Source: Rehmannia glutinosa (Eukaryota; Streptophyta; Magnoliopsida; Lamiales; Orobanchaceae). From it: DNA of 64,000 nucleotides. This document shows positions 1-10,745 of this stretch, piece after piece (position 1 is the stretch's first letter; each line of letters begins with the position of its first letter). The notes beneath the pieces were generated by a model, which had not been told where the DNA came from, made no database searches, and worked only from the letters and a program-made list of their open reading frames with translations. The position numbers and the translations under genes were made by a program. The stretch covers positions 186,001 to 250,000 of the forward strand of contig JABTTQ020001483.1 in assembly GCA_016081115.2 (NCBI GenBank). The letters run 5' to 3'.

Positions 1-728
1 TTCCTCCTTATTTTTCTTTTCATCATACTTCTTTTTCTTTTCGTAGGCACGCCTTGCAGCAGGGTCATCCCTACACTGCCTTTCTTCCCATTATCGCATC
101 GCCCTTTCGTTCTCAGCTTCTTGTCTCTTCACAGCTTTAGCATTCTTGCACATCACTTCTAAATTCACAAGATGGTCAAATCCAGCCCAGTAGTTTAATC
201 CCTTCTTCTGTGGATTAATGTACTTTATGTCCTATTGTCTTGGTTGTGGTTGAGAACTTCTACCTCTTCCACTGCCACCAGATTTTCCCATTTCTGACTC
301 AACTCGACCTCCTCCTCTGGGAGTGTACTATACTAGAGCTTTTGCTTTTCCAGCTGAGTGACTGCTGGAATTCTGCTGCGTCACAGCTAATTTACATATG
401 TCAAGAGCCTTCTCCCAGTACCAATCCTAGGCTTGCGGTAGAGTCATATCTTGGAAGCAACCTTCTGCCTCTAGAGTTTTAAACTCCTCTCAGGGAAATC
501 CTTTCCTATTGGGTGACCATCATATTGTGTTCTTATGTTCTGGATACGCGTAGAGTGCTTCTCAGCCACCTTCTCAAACTCAACTTTGATGGATTTTCTT
601 GACTCTTTGAATGCCATCTCAGCTTTCTGTTCCACTGACAACTCTTTCAGTAGCTTGCTGAGAAATGAAGTTGTAATCTCTCCTTTTTAAGGAGTTTGGG
701 CATACATAAGCTTCAACGGGGGGTTTTT

Positions 729-1451
729 CTAACTTCCTTTCTTCTCCTTCTTCTCATCTTTATGGCTCCAATGACCTTCTTTCAGTTCCCTCAAAGCCTT
801 ATATTCCCCTTTTTTGGCATCATCATCAAAAGGGAGGGACAGGTCAGAGAACAGGCCACTGAGAATGAAGTAAAGTTGGTTGTTCGTAGAATCTTGCTTG
901 TCATCCGCTTTGGAGTAGGCTACTCGAAATTTTGAGCGCAAAGCCTTAGACTCAGCTGCCATTAATTTCATCTCTGTCTGGATAACACTGAGCTGCTGGC
1001 TCATGTTGGTCTCCAGTCTTGCAATCTCGTTCTTGTGTTGCAGTTTAAGTAACTCCATGTCCGACTTGTGGGATTCTACAATTCTCACCATATACTCCTT
1101 CTGCCTCTGCTGAAACTGTACATTATCCGCACTCCAGACTAGCAACTCTGCAAAGAGTGACTTGAAGTAATGGACTTGCTCTAATCTCATAGCAGTTGTC
1201 TGTGCAGCCTATTCTCAGATTCGTAGTACAACACCATGAATGTCCCCGCTGATGTTTGCATCAAGGTTGTCCAGCCTTAGGTCCAAAGATTCTAAGTCGT
1301 GTTCCATATTCTCAATTTCTTCGCAAATGGCTTTAAATGCCTTCCGGAAGTCGGGTGTAGAAGCGGACTCTTCCTCAGGCCAAACAACATCGAAGTCAAA
1401 ACCTATAGGCACAATTGTGGAATCAGCTGGAACTCCGGGATCTACTTCCAC
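729..1451 (-). other. Coiled-coil region of ORF3
   Basis: Two adjacent open stretches (1451-1215 and 1190-729) encode heptad-like sequence, for example EEIENMEHDLESLDLRLDNL and then MELLKLQHKNEIARLETNMS. A short frameshifted gap separates them. This suggests an oligomerising stalk after the acidic region. No homology to a named protein is recognised. Confidence 0.45.
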
Positions 1452-3574
1452 AGTGTACTTGGCCTTTCTCTAGCAGACTTGGCATCCAGAGTTGGTAACT
1501 CGGCTTCAAAATGAAATATTTCTTAAAACATGTGGTCGGGATAGATAGGGATTTTTGTAGGTCCAACTTGTGGAGCCTTTCCCTTCTCCTTTCGTAATTG
1601 TTCGGCTCTATTCGCCTCAGCTGAGCTGACTTCATCGGCATTTGGAGCAGCTGTGTTAGCCTGCTATTGAGTTGATTGAGTCTCTACTTGAGCAGTTGTG
1701 TTAACCTGCTCAGCTGATTGATTTCCATCTTGAGCAGTTGTTTCGGTCTGCTCATCTAACTTTTCCTCAGCTGTGTTAACTAACAACTTCGTTGGTATCA
1801 GTTTCCATTTCCTGTTGACTCGACTGGTCCTCAGCTATTTTATCAGCGTCATCGGAGTGTGATGTAACCATTGGGGTTGGCTCATCATCGAATATGAATC
1901 TCATCGGAACTGTTTTGTCACTAACAGTGCTCGAGAGTCTTGAGCATCCTCAGCCTTGTCCTTGGAAAATTCATCAATAGGTGTGGACTCGGCTTCATGT
2001 TCGGATTCCAGGAATTTTGTGCCAATGTTTTCCTGGGAACCACTGAGAGCGCCAATTTTGTCTTCCTCATCAGCTGTCTCTACGTGAGGAATTTGCTCAT
2101 GCTCAGCTTCTTTACCCAAGGAAGTCTGAACCTCCTTGTGACCTTCATCACCCCAGCAGTCTCAACCACTGTAGGGCCTTCAACATCCCTATGTGCAGTC
2201 TCAACTGCAGTAGGGTCTTGGACAGTTTTCCCCGCAGAAGACTCATCTGCCTTAAGGGTCTTCGGTGGAATCCCTCGGAGTCTCAACTCCTAGGATTGCA
2301 CTTTCAGGACCAGGAGTCTCAACTCCCATGGTCTCCAATCCATCATTTGCCTTTGGAGACATCAGTTTCAAGAAGAAGTTTTCACTGAGAGCATCTTCAG
2401 CATCTTCAACTTCTCATTGTTCTATGTGTTTCTCGCCTTCCCTCCTTGCTTCGTTTGTTTGTCTACCACAGCGTCCTTCACGTAGATGTGGTGGAGAGAG
2501 CTTCCCCAACAGCTGGCTCACCAGCTATATTAGAAGTTGTGGGGTTGCTTTGCTCCTGAGACTCGATTGTTTTTACCTCTGAGTGATCAACCGTGGGGGC
2601 AGGTGTCTCAACACCTTCTTCGGGGGTTGGCTTGGCTAGGGTGCCTACTTCATCTCCTTCCCTAGCTTCATCGTTGTTCACCTGAGAGCCATTTTCAGAT
2701 TGCACGGGGCATGTGGTGGCAGCAATATCAACAACTATCTTTTGCGCCACATCCAAAGGATTAGATCGAGGAGAGAGTTGGGAAGACTCTCCTGGACCCT
2801 CTTGCAATTGTTGTTCGTGCATGACTTCTGATTATTTAATGGCCTATTGGAACTCGACCTTCTCCACTGCTATAGCTAGGTCAATCTTTTCTAGGTCGCT
2901 GCTGTCAGTCGATTCCATGTGATGCTCATGACCTCTAGTGAACATGCACATATTTGATTTTTCAAGAGCTTTGGCCTTCTCCAAAGCTTTCTCCTTTTCA
3001 TCTTCATTTATGGCACGAAGGGCGTCAATACAAAATTCTTCATTGAGGGCATAATGGATAGAGACGTTTCATAGGAAGCTTAAGAGCTCCTCTTCTTCTT
3101 CGATGAACTCTGGTTGCTCAAATTGTTGTCGAGAGTAACTCAACTTCCAATTTCTCCAATCCCTCAATCTCTGCTGAATTCGGGTAGACTGGAGAGTACA
3201 TTATCACGTCATCATCATCATCTCCATCTTCCGAAATCGTAGCAAGTGGAGCATGCTCATCCTCAGGTACATTGGCATCAGTCTGAGGGGATGAGACAAC
3301 TCTTTCCTCAAGAGTCTTAGCTATCTTAGCTCTTTGCTTCACCACAGCTGTCTCACAAGTAGCTGGGTCTTCTACACTATGTTGATTGGCATCAGTAGTG
3401 TCCTCTGCATCCTTGCTGGCCGCATCTCCACCATTCTTTTCTTTCGACTGCTCTTCTTGAGTATCATCAGTGTTTTCTGGCTTCTCTGCCTGAGTGGCTG
3501 ACTCAGCCTTTTCAAGGTCAGACTTCTTATAAAGTCTCCTTCTCTTGGTCTGGACAAGAGGAATCGCATCCTCT

Positions 3575-3967
3575 TCAGCTTTCTCTGTGGTGGATTCTGG
3601 CTCCATCATCTTTATCTTTTTTTGCAGCAGTTGGCTTGCGAGACACAGCTGTGCACTTTTTCTTCACAATCGGAGAAGGCTTAGAGGTATCTTTCTCGAT
3701 GTCGGCTTCTGGGGTAGGGGCTTTGGATTTGGCTGTTGGGGCAGGTGCTCTAGGCTTGGCTGCAGGGGCATGAGCCTTCTTGGACTTGGCTGCAGGGGCA
3801 TGTGCTGGCTTAGCTGTAACAACTCTCTTCTTCTGAATGGGCTTGGGAGAAAGAGCTGGAGCAGTTGCAGCTGTGTCTTCAGCAGGGTCAGCTGACTCAC
3901 CTTCAATCATTTTAGCTTTCCTTGCGTGCGCCTTCCTCTGAGCTCTAGAAAGGTTTGCCTTGAACAT
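3575..3967 (-). other. Histone-H1-like Ala/Pro/Lys-rich segment of ORF3
   Basis: 130 residues in the same frame as the upstream domain, rich in Lys, Ala and Pro with imperfect repeats such as AKPAHAPAAKSKKAHAPAAK. The composition resembles linker-histone tails and other non-specific nucleic-acid-binding tails. A frameshift in a T-run near 3610 separates it from the acidic region. Binding to nucleic acid is inferred from composition only. Confidence 0.5.
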
Positions 3968-3973
3968 CTTGTT

Positions 3974-4750
3974 TTATGCATGGAATGGCTTTCCATGTCG
4001 CAAGGCAATTCCTTTAACTTCCATCAAATGGCTAATCACCAGGCCATACCCCAACGAACATCCAAAAGTTCCATCCTCCTTGATGGTCTTATTGATCACA
4101 TTCTGGCAAATACGGCTGAAAATAAACTCAGCCCAGTTGATTTTCTTCTCTTCCATGATAGCCGCCATCACCCCCAGTTTGGTTCGAGACAGCTGGTTAA
4201 AGCTCCCGAACTTCATATCCACGCATTTGGACACAATGTCCATCAACTTATGGTAATCATCTATTATCAGCTCCTTCTTGGCTGAATAGATAGCCTTCGC
4301 AGCTGACTCAGGCTTGGCTATCTCCTTCCAAGACGCAGCTATGTTGACATCCTTCTCGGTGATTTCCTTCAGCTCTTCAGTAGGGAACTTGCAGTGCTCA
4401 ACAAGGTCAGCAATAGTGATATTTATTTCCTTGCTGTGAATGGATGAGCGAATCTCATCATCGTGCACTTCCGGGTTAACATAGAATATCGCGACCTCTT
4501 CCAAATACATGTGAGAGAACTCCATAGTGAGAAAGTCCTTCAGACTAGACTTCTTGAGTTTCTCAGCAATTTTCTTCACCTGGGCTTCATCAGCACCCTG
4601 TTTCAGCATACCCTTGAAATCAACTGTAGATCCAGAGTGGATCTTTTTGGACATTTTTATGAAATCATATGTAGCTCTCATTTTTGATGTAGATAACCTG
4701 TGAAAAAAGCGTGGAATCTCGATTTTGAAAAGTAGGGTTTGCACTTTCAC
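3974..4750 (-). CDS. N-terminal plant-transposon-protein-like domain of B1 ORF3
   Basis: 258 residues, open throughout. An internal Met about 24 residues in (MRATYDFIKMSKKIHSG) may be the true start. The C-terminal half has the pattern of alternating hydrophobic and polar helices (FGSFNQLSRTKLGVMAAI, then INWAEFIFSRI, then GCSLGYGLVISHLM) that also appears in the third ORF of element E (PSNMDYFLTYKIVRREPLNF, then AILIQCLIESI, then LLIQSGL). It ends in a TAA after GKPFHA, but the same frame continues without another stop into the Lys-rich segment, so the stop is probably a mutation. I infer a retroelement-specific accessory protein; no enzymatic motif is visible. Confidence 0.6.
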   Translation of the reverse strand: MKVQTLLFKIEIPRFFHRLSTSKMRATYDFIKMSKKIHSGSTVDFKGMLKQGADEAQVKKIAEKLKKSSLKDFLTMEFSHMYLEEVAIFYVNPEVHDDEIRSSIHSKEINITIADLVEHCKFPTEELKEITEKDVNIAASWKEIAKPESAAKAIYSAKKELIIDDYHKLMDIVSKCVDMKFGSFNQLSRTKLGVMAAIMEEKKINWAEFIFSRICQNVINKTIKEDGTFGCSLGYGLVISHLMEVKGIALRHGKPFHA

Positions 4751-5236
4751 AGAGAAAAATCTTTGCTTGTTGGAGACGAGAGAGTTTGTGTGAGGAGAGA
4801 AAAAAAATGAATTTTGGCTTATATTGGACTTGAAAAGACGGTTTTTGGAATTTGAAAAATTAGATTAAAATCGACGGTCATGATTTAATCTTGAAAACCG
4901 CATTAATTTCCCTGCATTAAATGCAGCAACATTTATATCCAATCATAGGCTAAGCGTGCAACTTTTGTTCTGACACCATAATTAAGCTGACGTCGTCCTT
5001 AAAAACATTCCCGCTCGCAGAAAACAACTGCGTTTTGTCACTTAGCTCATAAATAACTTAGCTATTAATCAAAAGTGACTTAACCCTGTTTCTCTCTTCA
5101 AATTAGATCATTTAGCTATTAGCTAACTCGATACAACTGATTTCCGGTCATGGCTGTTTCACTTGGCTAAAATGTGAAACTTGCTTATTTTTCTTTCTCA
5201 CTTCTTTGACTCTGCTGATTGAGTCTTCTGAGTATC
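4751..5236 (-). promoter_or_regulatory. Spacer between pol and ORF3 with promoter-like features
   Basis: A 486-bp non-coding stretch between the RNase H stop and ORF3. On the minus strand it holds a CCAAT/TATA-like pair (ATTGGATATAAAT, plus coordinates 4931-4943), a second TATA-like CAATATAAGC (about 4815-4825), then a CT-rich leader of the kind common in plant 5' UTRs (about 4750-4800) just before the first ATGs of ORF3. I infer that ORF3 could be transcribed from its own start rather than only from the LTR. No transcript evidence is available here. Confidence 0.35.
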
Positions 5237-6120
5237 CTAACTCAGCTCAATTAATCCTAGCTCATTCTTGAGCTCTTCAAATCTTGATTCACATAGAGGC
5301 TTAGTGAATATGTCAGCTAACTGTTTATCAGTTGAAATGTATTCCAAGGTGATATCTTTCTTTTCAACATGATCTCTTATGAAATGATATCTGACATCAT
5401 TGTGCTTTGTTCTTGAGTGCAACACTGGATTTTGAGTGATTGCAATAGCACTAGTGTTATCACACATGATTGGAATCTCTTTTTCTTCAATATCATGGTC
5501 TCTCAGCTGCTGTCTCATCCATAAGACTTGGGCACAACAGCTACCCGCAACTATGTACTCTACTTGTTTGTGGATGTTGCTATTAAATTTTGTTTCTTGC
5601 TGAACCAAGAAACTAATCTATTTCCAAACATTTGGCAAGTACCTGATGTACTCTTCCTGTCCACTCTACATCCAGCATAGTCTGAGTCTGAGTATCCTAC
5701 TAACTTGAATCCTCCTTCCTTTGGATACCATAAGCCAACTTCTTGGCATCCCTTTAAATACCTTAGGATTCCCTTAGTTGCAGTAATGTGACTCTCTTTT
5801 GGTGCATATTGAAATCTAGCACATACACCTACAACAAAGGTGATGTCTAGCCTGCTTGCTATTAAATAAAGCAATGATCCAATGAGGGCTCTATATCTAG
5901 TTTGATCAACAACTTTGCCATCTGCATCCATATTAATCTTGACTGATGTGTTCATAGGAATCTTCACTGATGATTTTTCTTCCATAGCAAATTCTTCATC
6001 AAATCTCTTGTATACTTGGTTTGACTTATGAATGTTCCATCATTCATTTGCTTGACTTGAAGTCGTAAGAACAAAATTAGCTCTCCCATCAAGCTCATTT
6101 CAAATTTGCCTTGCATGAGG
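5237..6120 (-). pseudogene. B1 reverse transcriptase C-terminus and RNase H
   Basis: Copia pol remnant. It begins abruptly with RT-end sequence (QGKFEMSLMGELILFLRLQV, then GTFISQTKYTRDL), continues through SLLYLIASRLDITFVVGVCA and the RNase H block GYSDSDYAGCRVDRKSTSGT, WFSKKQ, MCDNTSAIAITQNP, and ends ADIFTKPL...GLIELS. At least two frame breaks (about 5985-6000 and 5590) interrupt it. Protease, integrase and the RT palm are missing because gag sequence joins directly to RT near 6120-6130. Confidence 0.85.
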
Positions 6121-6439
6121 ATTTAGGATCATACAACTGTCTCTTTTGTCTGTATGCATGTGTATTTGTTTCAGCATTTACTTTTTTGGGATAATTGTGG
6201 GATTTCTGGGGGTTGTGCTTGGGTGCATGTGTGTGCTGATAATAACTCTTTTTCTTTGGGAATAACCTTTGCCGAGGTTGAGGACTTTGCCACTAGGGCT
6301 TGTATCCCATAGGTCTTTGCTGATATTTCACATGGTTATTCCAATCAGCTTGGTTAGGAAAATTTCTACCATTCCCATCATATGTATTTCTTTGGTGAAA
6401 TCTCTGGGGTTTTTGGTAGCTCTGTTTAGCTTTCACATA

Positions 6440-7755
6440 TTATTTTCTATTAAGAGTCTGCTGATGGACTTTTCTAAATTTATTTTCAGCTGTCCTTTCA
6501 GCATACTCTACTTGCTTCTTTCCTTTTCCCTTATAACCAAGGCCAGTATGATTGTGATTGTATTTTGGTGTGGGCGTTATTGCATCATATGGTGTTTTGG
6601 TCTTTTGGATTCCCTCATTGCTTGAGGATCCATTTTCCAAAATCACTTTGGGAGCTTGACTATGCGCAAATGAATTGAATCCTATGCTTGTCTTATCTCC
6701 ACGCTCTTTTTGACCCATTATAACTTCATCTAGTGATTTGGATGCTTTTGTAAATGAGGCAATCACATTATTAAGATCTTTTTATCTCTTTTCTGTAATT
6801 CCAACATAGGTTCTCAGCTCTATGATCAGTTCTCTCAGTTCTCTGATTATCAGCTCTGTGATAGTCAGCTCTTTGATGTTCAACTCTCTTGGGTGGCCTA
6901 TCCTCCCTTGCTTTGGAAGGTGTTGAATGTCTCCTGGAGGTTTCTCCTTTGTTTCTTTTGTAGTTCTTGTTAAAGAACTTGTTGAATCTTTTAACCATGA
7001 GAGCGATTTCCTCCTGGTCAACGGTCTCATTTGGCTCAACTTTCTTCCCTTCACTGGCCATTAATGCAGTTGTCTTGGGTACAACTGTCTCATCTTGCTC
7101 TTTTCTTCTCAGCTCAAACTCATAAGCTTTGAGGTCTGAGAATAGCTCATGATTTGATGTTTTTGAGAGGTCCATTGAGTATCTCAGGGCCATGACCTTC
7201 ATTTCCCATTCAGATGGGAGAGCTCTTAGAATTTTCATGCACATCTCCTTCTGAGTGTACTCTTTCCCAAGAGCTGAAATCTCATTTGTAATCTCTGTGA
7301 ATCTGGCATCCAGCTGATCCAGACTCTCACCTGCAAGCATTTTGAAATTTTCAAATTTTTGTACAACAACAGATTAGTTTATTTTTTTAATGTTTCGATC
7401 CTTCACAAATCAGGGTTAGCTTATCCCAGATTTCTTTGGCTGATTTACAGAACTTGACTTTATTGAACATGGCTTTGTCTAATGTCTTGTAGAGAATATC
7501 CTTGGCCACATTGTCCAGGTTATATCTCTTTCTACCTTCATTTGTCCATTTACAACGAGGTTTTTCAACCATGGTTGGTCTTGGTTCTACTGCAGCATCA
7601 TCTCCTCCATCTTGAGGTGCTCTTCTTACAACAGTGTTAACTCTGAGTATTTGCAGTGGCCCATCCTCTATCACAAACCACATTTCGTCGTGTAGGGCTG
7701 ATAGGTGAGCCTGCATACGAATCATCCAATCATCAAATTCTTCTACAGTAAACAT
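6440..7755 (-). pseudogene. B1 gag (copia, UBN2-type)
   Basis: Gag of the B family in three pieces: 7755-7387 (MFTVEEFDDWMIRMQAHL...), 7340-6771 (SLDQLDARFTEITNEISALG, then a Lys/Arg/Asp-rich tail with the start of a zinc knuckle, ENLCWNYRK) and 6766-6440. The upstream ATG used by B2 (40362) is followed immediately by TAA in B1, so I start the open region at 7755. The zinc knuckle is cut: B2 has CWNCRRPGQFAIDC, whereas B1 breaks after CWNYRK. Gag forms the virus-like particle and binds element RNA; this copy cannot make a complete protein. Confidence 0.8.
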
Positions 7756-7897
7756 GCGAATGCGAGTTAGATTGGCTTACATGATAATAATTTTGCTTTG
7801 AGATGAAAGACTTTTAAAACAAGAGTGTTAAACCTTTTGAAAAAAATTGTGATCTAGTTCAGTAACCAGTGCGGAAGGCTCAATGAACCAACCAATT

Positions 7898-7905
7898 TGA
7901 TACCA
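7898..7905 (-). other. Primer binding site of B1
   Basis: The minus strand reads TGGTATCA two bases inside the 5' LTR, the first eight bases complementary to the 3' end of plant initiator tRNA-Met. Beyond position 8 it diverges (AATT). In B2 the same site (40478-40489) reads TGGTATCAGAGC, the full match. Confidence 0.75.
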
Positions 7906-7907
7906 CT

Positions 7908-9463
7908 TGTAGGTCCCAAGGGGTGTGGTGTAAGGTTTAGAAGGGGGGGTTGAATAAACCTTACCAAATTTTCACTTTTAGTCCTTTTAAGAATTTTAGT
8001 AGAGTTGAGTCAAATCAGCTAAGTCCTTGGAGGACAGCTAGGTAGGCTTTCTTCAGCTAAGTTACTCACTCAACAGACTCGACTAAGCTGTTGATAGTAT
8101 AACTTGGCTGCATCAGCTGACACTTGCCTTTTAAGTTTGATTTGGTTTTATACAGCGGAAGACTTAACACCCTTAATTAAATTTTAAGCACGTCTTTAAC
8201 ACTTGTTTTAGCATTTGTTATTATCAGTTGGATACCAATCAAACTTACAGCAGATATGAAAAATATGCAAGAAAATAAATGCTGAAAGTAAATGACACAA
8301 GTAATTTTATAGTGGTTCGAGGATGGGGTGATTCCTCTAATCCACTCTTCTCCAACTCCTGTAGGAATCCACTAAGTAACAGATTAGGTTACAAAGCAAT
8401 TCTCTAGTCTAGAGACAGCCTTGATCACACAGTTGGCTTCTCCTGCGACTCAGTTTCTTCACAAGACAGCTGCCTTGCTACTTCCGCTCCCTTCAAGTCT
8501 TTGGATTTGTTCACACAACCCTCCAACAAACTTGATACTTCTGGTTCGATCTTAAACCTCACTACAACTCCTTCAAACTTGGAGAGTAGACCCCGTTTTG
8601 TTCTTGAACTTTTCCTCTTCAACTGGTTGAGGTAATCTTTCCTTCATAGCGTGTGTTGGATTGAATTACTTTGAATTTTTAGGCTTGCGGAATCTTTTTT
8701 ATAAGTTTTGAGAGAATGTTTGCAGGTTTCTGAATTTTTGCTTCTTAGATCAGTTTCATTCATAACCCTTTCTCAAATGCTTCCTCAGGCTTTTATAGTG
8801 CCCGTTTGAAAATTTGCCCGTTGAAGAGATAGGCTATTTTCAAATGACATATTCTTGTTCTTTGGCTTGTCTTTTCTTGACTTGCAGCATGAGATGGAGA
8901 CCTTTCCTCGTATTTAATGAACTCTACAGCTTTTCCGAGCCTGACACATGTTTCAGTGCTTCCCATTGGTTTATTCCTTTTGCACGCTTCTGGGACAAGT
9001 ACTTTAAGACCTGACAGCATGGAGGTATTACTAAATTAAGCAATATACTTGACTTTCGTGCAATGGATTTATCTCAGTCGACTTGACTGGACAACTGCCT
9101 TTACCCCTTTGACTTGAGTCTGCTCCAATCATTTGGAAATGACTCAACTTTCAATTCAAATGATAGTTAAGGCTCTTTATTGGCTTGACTGCCACTTCAA
9201 CATCCTTTACTCAGTTGTTCCTTAGCTAAATCTCCTTCAGTCGAGTCATAGCCTTCCATCTTGACCATACTCAGCTGACACACAACTGGGTCTTCACTTC
9301 TATTCTTCAGTTGCCTTCTTGCATGCTTCGACATAGCTGACTCTACTCAGCTCTTTCAGTCCTATCTATTACAACACAGAAAATACAAGGAAAATGGGGT
9401 GCCAACATCCTATTCTAAGTTTTATATCGTATTATCAAAAACTAACAATTAAATTTCCTAACA
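7908..9463 (-). repeat. 5' LTR of B1
   Basis: 1556 bp, bounded by TG (7908) and CA (9463) on the plus strand. The low-coordinate edge adjoins the primer binding site, and the high edge ends CCTAACA. It aligns by eye to the truncated LTR of B2 (40492-41646) and to the older fragment at 9464-10414. On the minus strand a TATA box (CTATAAAAG, plus coordinates 8790-8798) marks the probable U3/R border. Short ORFs inside it are not supported as genes. Confidence 0.8.
8790..8798 (-). promoter_or_regulatory. TATA box of the B1 LTR
   Basis: The minus strand reads CTATAAAAG within a segment conserved in B2 (41390-41398). The older LTR fragment has a mutated version near 9820 (CTATGAAAG). Transcription should start about 25-35 bases further along the minus strand. 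Confidence 0.55.
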
Positions 9464-10414
9464 TAGCTGCTCCTGGGACTCAACTTCTTCACAAGACGAC
9501 TATCCTGCTACTTCAGCTTCCTTCAAGCCTTTGGACTTGATCACTTAGCCCTCCAATAGGTTCAAAGCACTGGTTCGATTTGTAACCTTACTGCAGCTCC
9601 GTCAACCTTGGAGAGTAGACACCTTGTTCTTGATAACAAGTTTTCCTGTTCAACTGATGAAATTGTATTTCCTTCACTGAGTGTTTTAGATCGATTTCCT
9701 TTGAGTTTAGGCTTGAGGATTTTCTTTGAATGCTTGAGAGATATTTTGTAGGCTATTTGCTTGAATTCTTGTTTGCTTGATAATCTTCGTGACCTTCTCT
9801 CAAATGAATCTTTAGCCTTTCATAGTGCACGTTTGAAAATATGTCCGTTGAAAAGATAAATACATTTTTCAAACTACACTTCGTAGGTTGTTGGCTTACG
9901 TTGTCTTGCAGCATTGATGTAGATTGGTACCATGAATTTAATGCTCTGCAGCCTTTCCATAATCTCTATAGGTTTTCAGGTACATCTCATTGGTTCCTTG
10001 CTTTTTGCACTCTTTCAGCAAAGCAACTTTATTGTAGGTAGTCTGACACATGCCTATTTTCCAGCAAAACTTTGACTTTGGTTGACAACGGATCTCTTTT
10101 AGCTTTCTTTGATCATGTCTGTTGCATACCCCTTTGACAATCGATTCCAATTGTTTTGGAATGACTTTTCTTTGTCGATCATTTACCGCCGAGATGACTT
10201 TTTCTGTCACTTGACTGAACCTTCACTTCATTTTACTCAGCTAGGTCTTCTCTTCCAATCTTCAGTCGAGCCTTGTAATCTTCAACATGGCTGCCTTTGA
10301 ATCAGCTCATAGAACCCTACCTATGACAAGTTGAATTACATTTGAATTGGGGTGCCAACTTTCTAATCTAAGTTTTACATGGTACCATCAAAATCTATAC
10401 ATAAATTTCCGAAC
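9464..10414 (-). repeat. Older, broken LTR of the B family
   Basis: About 950 bp similar to the distal part of the B1 LTR: compare 9471-9540 with 8432-8500 (both with TTCTTCACAAGAC and CTTCAAG) and 10345-10411 with 9393-9460 (GGGGTGCCAAC, then CTAAGTTTTA). It begins exactly where B1 ends, so B1 appears to have inserted into this LTR. Its terminal bases read CCGAAC instead of CTAACA, so it is older and more diverged. Confidence 0.7.
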
Positions 10415-10439
10415 TGATAGATCATGCTATGTGCATACA

Positions 10440-10745
10440 TTCAGTATTTTCTGCATAATTAGGTATAGTATACATATGTTGTTATTTAGTTTAGTTTCAT
10501 TGTATACTTAGTTTAAATATATTGTATACTTAGTTTTGTATTCTTAGTTTAGATCATGTAATTTGGGTTGTTGTATACTTAGTTAAGTTTTATCGTATAC
10601 TTTGTTATGTTTTATTATATATTTTATTATTATTTACTTAGTTTACATCATGTAATCTGGCTTGATGTATTATGTTTATCTGTTTTAGATTCCTTTTTTT
10701 TGTCTGTTTTATCTGTTATATTGTATATTTCTTTAATGTATACTT
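10440..10745 (+). repeat. AT-rich intronic repeat, copy 1
   Basis: About 300 bp with repeated TGTATACTTAGTT units. A second copy is at 12030-12335; the two share landmarks in the same order (ATACATATG, TAGATCATGTAAT, GGGTTGTTGTATACTTA, CATGTAATCTGGCTTG). It precedes the first visible exon of the ULP1-like gene, and both copies look intronic. No coding potential. Confidence 0.55.

Larger units (their letters stand above)
1..4750 (-). pseudogene. Third ORF (ORF3) downstream of copia pol in B1
   Basis: A sense-oriented open region of more than 1550 codons follows pol, broken by an in-frame stop and several frameshifts. In order it shows a globular 258-residue start (4750-3974), an Ala/Pro/Lys-rich stretch (3967-3575), a long Glu/Asp/Thr-rich acidic stretch (about 3609-1423), a predicted coiled coil (about 1451-729), and a Lys/Arg-rich C-terminal part running off the left edge (residues such as RRAYEKKKKYDEK near 1-60). 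I see no signal peptide or membrane segment, so although it is in the env position of Sireviruses it does not look like an envelope protein. The N-terminal part resembles the family called putative plant transposon protein (Pfam PF20167-like); that assignment is from memory of the family. Function unknown. Confidence 0.7.
1..9463 (-). mobile_element. Copia element B1 (Sirevirus-like), 3' end outside the window
   Basis: A minus-strand Ty1/copia retrotransposon. In transcript order (high to low coordinates) it has a 1556-bp 5' LTR (7908-9463), a primer binding site (7898-7905), gag (7755-6440), a deleted pol of which only the end of RT and RNase H remain (about 6120-5237), a 486-bp spacer, and a third ORF from 4750 to beyond the window start. 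The RNase H region (CDNTSAIAITQNPVLHSRTK) resembles the Sirevirus/Maximus lineage known to me. Gag, pol and the third ORF all carry stops or frameshifts, so this copy is dead. A second copy of the family (B2) is at 37487-41646. The 3' LTR is not in the window. Confidence 0.85.

Noticed and set aside
1..4750. ORF3 of B1 as an envelope gene
   Set aside because: No signal peptide, transmembrane segment or Cys-rich ectodomain is visible; the composition is charged and coiled-coil.
8425..8622. ORFs inside the B-family LTRs (8622-8425, 9020-8793, 10210-9938) as genes
   Set aside because: They lie within LTR sequence and are not conserved in frame between B1, the older LTR and B2.
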